Source of the DNA: an uncultured Clostridia bacterium
GTDB lineage: Bacteria; Bacillota; Clostridia; Lachnospirales; Anaerotignaceae
DNA length: 7,898 nucleotides
Reading direction: 5' to 3'
Assembly: GCA_958420075.1 (NCBI GenBank)
Contig: CATZIM010000071.1
Coordinates: forward strand, 1-7,898
Shown: piece after piece, positions 6,823-7,898 of the stretch
Layout: the number at the start of each line of letters is the position of its first letter
Numbering within the stretch: the first letter of the stretch is position 1
Program-made: the position numbers and the translations under genes
Notes under the pieces: model-generated
Seen by the model: the letters and a program-made list of their open reading frames with translations, nothing else
Database searches by the model: none
What the model was told of the DNA's origin: nothing

Positions 6823-7710
6823 TTATTCCTGCCACTGCAACGCAAAATCTACAAAAGGCTGCCATGTCTGACGGAACAGGCTGTTTTGCAAATAAACGAA
6901 ATTCAGCTCCCGAAAAATATCAAAATTCAAAATTTCCAAAGGAAAAAGCCGTTTTTCTTCCAGTTCCTGTTTGACCACCGGTTCATACAAAAATGTAATG
7001 CCCAGACTGGCTTCTGTCATTGCTTTGATGGCTTGAAAATTGCTGATTTCCTGGACAGCAGAATAACTATGTATGGTGAAATTATTTTCCTTCAGCAATT
7101 CCTCCAGAATATCTCTGGTACCAGATCCCGGTTCCCGCAAAATCAATGGCTCTGTGTGAGTTTCCCATAAAGAAATGGATTTCCCCCGCAAAGGACACGC
7201 TTTCCCACAGATTCCCATAAATCGTTCCCGTTTATAAAGGGTAAAATCATATTTTTCTTTATCAAAAAAGCCTTCCACAATGGCAAAATCAATTTTTCCT
7301 TCTTCCATCATGTGCAGCAATTTTCCTGTGTTATCCACTGTCAAATGCAGACGATACTGGGGATATTCCTGTAAAAAATCCACCATGATAGGCGGCAGCA
7401 TGTAATCCCCGATGGTTTTTGTAGCACCAATCCGCAGATGGATTTCCATATTTTCTTCCCGCTCCATCTCCTGCAGAATTCCCTGGGCATTGGCTGTCAT
7501 TTGCTGGGCAAGGCGTCGCAGAGTTTCCCCTTTTTCCGTCAGTCGCAGCACTTTTCCCTGATAAGAAAACAGCCGGCAGCCGTAATATTCCTCCAGCCAG
7601 CGAATCTGCTGGGTCACAGCCGGCTGCGTGATATGCAGGGTTTCTGCCGTTTTGGTATAATTCATTTTTTCACAAAGCGCCAGAAACGTTTCCACACGAT
7701 TGTCCAGCAT
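6823..7710 (-). CDS. LysR family transcriptional regulator
   Basis: A 295-residue LysR-type regulator, the usual length for the family. The N-terminal winged helix-turn-helix is clear: MNYTKTAETLHITQPAVTQQIRWLEE region (residues 16-41), with the ITQPAV turn and recognition helix, followed by YYGCRLFSYQGKVLRLTEKGE wing and the linker helix to about residue 90. The rest is a periplasmic-binding-protein-like effector domain: LRIGATKTIGDYMLPPIM (about 92-109), DFAIVEG (about 137-143), the REPGSGTRDILEELL segment (about 188-202) common to this branch, and LGITFLYEP. The effector cannot be told from sequence. ATG 7710 is chosen over an upstream in-frame ATG (7824) because AAAGGGGAG lies six bases before it and LysR proteins start right at such a residue. 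The longer form would read through a terminator hairpin. It is a natural candidate to control the co-oriented GOGAT-like gene 181 bases downstream, and possibly itself. Confidence 0.93.
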   Translation of the reverse strand: MLDNRVETFLALCEKMNYTKTAETLHITQPAVTQQIRWLEEYYGCRLFSYQGKVLRLTEKGETLRRLAQQMTANAQGILQEMEREENMEIHLRIGATKTIGDYMLPPIMVDFLQEYPQYRLHLTVDNTGKLLHMMEEGKIDFAIVEGFFDKEKYDFTLYKRERFMGICGKACPLRGKSISLWETHTEPLILREPGSGTRDILEELLKENNFTIHSYSAVQEISNFQAIKAMTEASLGITFLYEPVVKQELEEKRLFPLEILNFDIFRELNFVYLQNSLFRQTWQPFVDFALQWQE

Positions 7711-7716
7711 GATGTT

Positions 7717-7725
7717 CTCCCCTTT
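7717..7725 (-). promoter_or_regulatory. Ribosome binding site deciding the LysR start
   Basis: AAAGGGGAG on the minus strand, six bases before ATG 7710. It supports the 295-residue form over a 38-residue longer reading from 7824. Confidence 0.7.
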
Positions 7726-7740
7726 CGAACCTTTTCCTCC

Positions 7741-7749
7741 ATCATACCA
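7741..7749 (-). promoter_or_regulatory. Extended -10 promoter of the LysR gene
   Basis: TGGTATGAT on the minus strand is a TGn-extended -10 with five of six matches to TATAAT. The position for a -35 at 17 bases falls in the T-tract of the upstream terminator and does not match TTGACA, which is tolerable for an extended -10. The predicted leader before ATG 7710 is about 24 bases. Confidence 0.5.
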
Positions 7750-7763
7750 TATTTCTTCCCATG

Positions 7764-7797
7764 AAAAAAGCAGAGAAACCATTGGGTTTCTCTGCTT
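7764..7797 (-). terminator. Rho-independent terminator of the right-edge gene
   Basis: A 13-bp perfect stem (7768-7780 with 7785-7797, core GCAGAGAAACC) and a 4-base loop, followed on the minus strand by a T-run (7764-7769). It begins 11 bases after the TAA of the partial gene at 7809. This is the strongest terminator in the window. Confidence 0.92.
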
Positions 7798-7808
7798 CCA
7801 ATTCATTT

Positions 7809-7898
7809 TTATGCTGCTGCCCATGCTTCCGCAGGTACTTCAAAGTCAGGTACTGCGTCAAAGTTGCTGCATGTCATGTGTACCAAAGTTTTGGAAAT
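7809..7898 (-). CDS. C-terminal end of an unrecognised gene (cut by right edge)
   Basis: An open minus-strand frame enters from the right edge and ends in TAA at 7811-7809 after 29 codons, just before a strong terminator, so it is very probably the true 3' end of a gene. The visible residues include SKTLVHMTCSNFDAVPD and end with the alanine-rich PAEAWAAA. I do not recognise the family from this fragment. The acidic, alanine-rich end shows no membrane segment. Its transcript stops before the LysR gene, so it is a neighbour rather than an operon partner, though LysR regulators sometimes control adjacent genes. Confidence 0.65.
   Translation of the reverse strand: MSKTLVHMTCSNFDAVPDFEVPAEAWAAA

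Noticed and set aside
6806..6825. AAAAAC-GCAT-GTTTTT hairpin at the LysR stop as a terminator
   Set aside because: Only six mostly A-T pairs, and it overlaps the stop codon. It is too weak to call, so read-through from lysR into the GOGAT-like gene cannot be excluded.
7711..7824. A 38-residue N-terminal extension of the LysR protein from ATG 7824
   Set aside because: It would be read through a strong terminator hairpin and is unlike LysR N-termini. ATG 7710 has its own ribosome binding site.

Overview
The window looks like a chromosomal stretch from a low-to-moderate GC Gram-positive anaerobe, most likely a member of the Clostridia (Bacillota). The evidence is the strong AGGAGG-type ribosome binding sites, the Rho-independent terminators with T-tracts, the YmfF/YmfH peptidase pair next to lgt, and protein sequences of clostridial character. 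All recognisable genes lie on the minus strand, so the window reads right to left. No RNA gene, insertion sequence, CRISPR array or phage gene is visible.

Reading in the direction of transcription: (1) the last 29 codons of an unrecognised gene (7809-7898), closed by a textbook terminator; (2) a LysR-family regulator (6823-7710) whose promoter abuts that terminator; (3) a 181-base AT-rich control region with a consensus -35 box and two inverted repeats, placed as a LysR-type operator would be; (4) a 507-residue FMN-binding glutamate-synthase-like oxidoreductase (5118-6641) with a five-cysteine N-terminal cluster and no glutaminase domain; (5) a non-coding gap (4854-5117) with a 16-bp perfect inverted repeat and a terminator; (6) a compact operon ymfF-ymfH-lgt (4853 down to 1464); (7) a terminator and the N-terminal part of a Uup/YfmR-type ABC-F ATPase (1370, running off the left edge).

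Two things stand out. The lgt reading frame is broken in the middle by a -1 shift at a TTGA stop/start overlap, and it also appears to lack about four residues there, although the recognisable active-site motifs on both sides survive. The two M16 proteases are complementary halves: YmfH keeps the HxxEH zinc site but lacks the R/Y pair, while YmfF lacks HxxEH but keeps an R-x6-Y pair. They are therefore likely to form one heterodimeric peptidase.

Functionally, the left half combines protein-surface and translation housekeeping: lipoprotein lipidation, a peptidase pair associated by name and genome context with EF-P modification, and an ABC-F ribosome factor. The right half looks like a small LysR-controlled redox or amino-acid unit of unknown substrate. 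Nothing here amounts to a clearly new defence or mobile system. The cysteine-cluster GOGAT-like enzyme with its own regulator is the least understood part.
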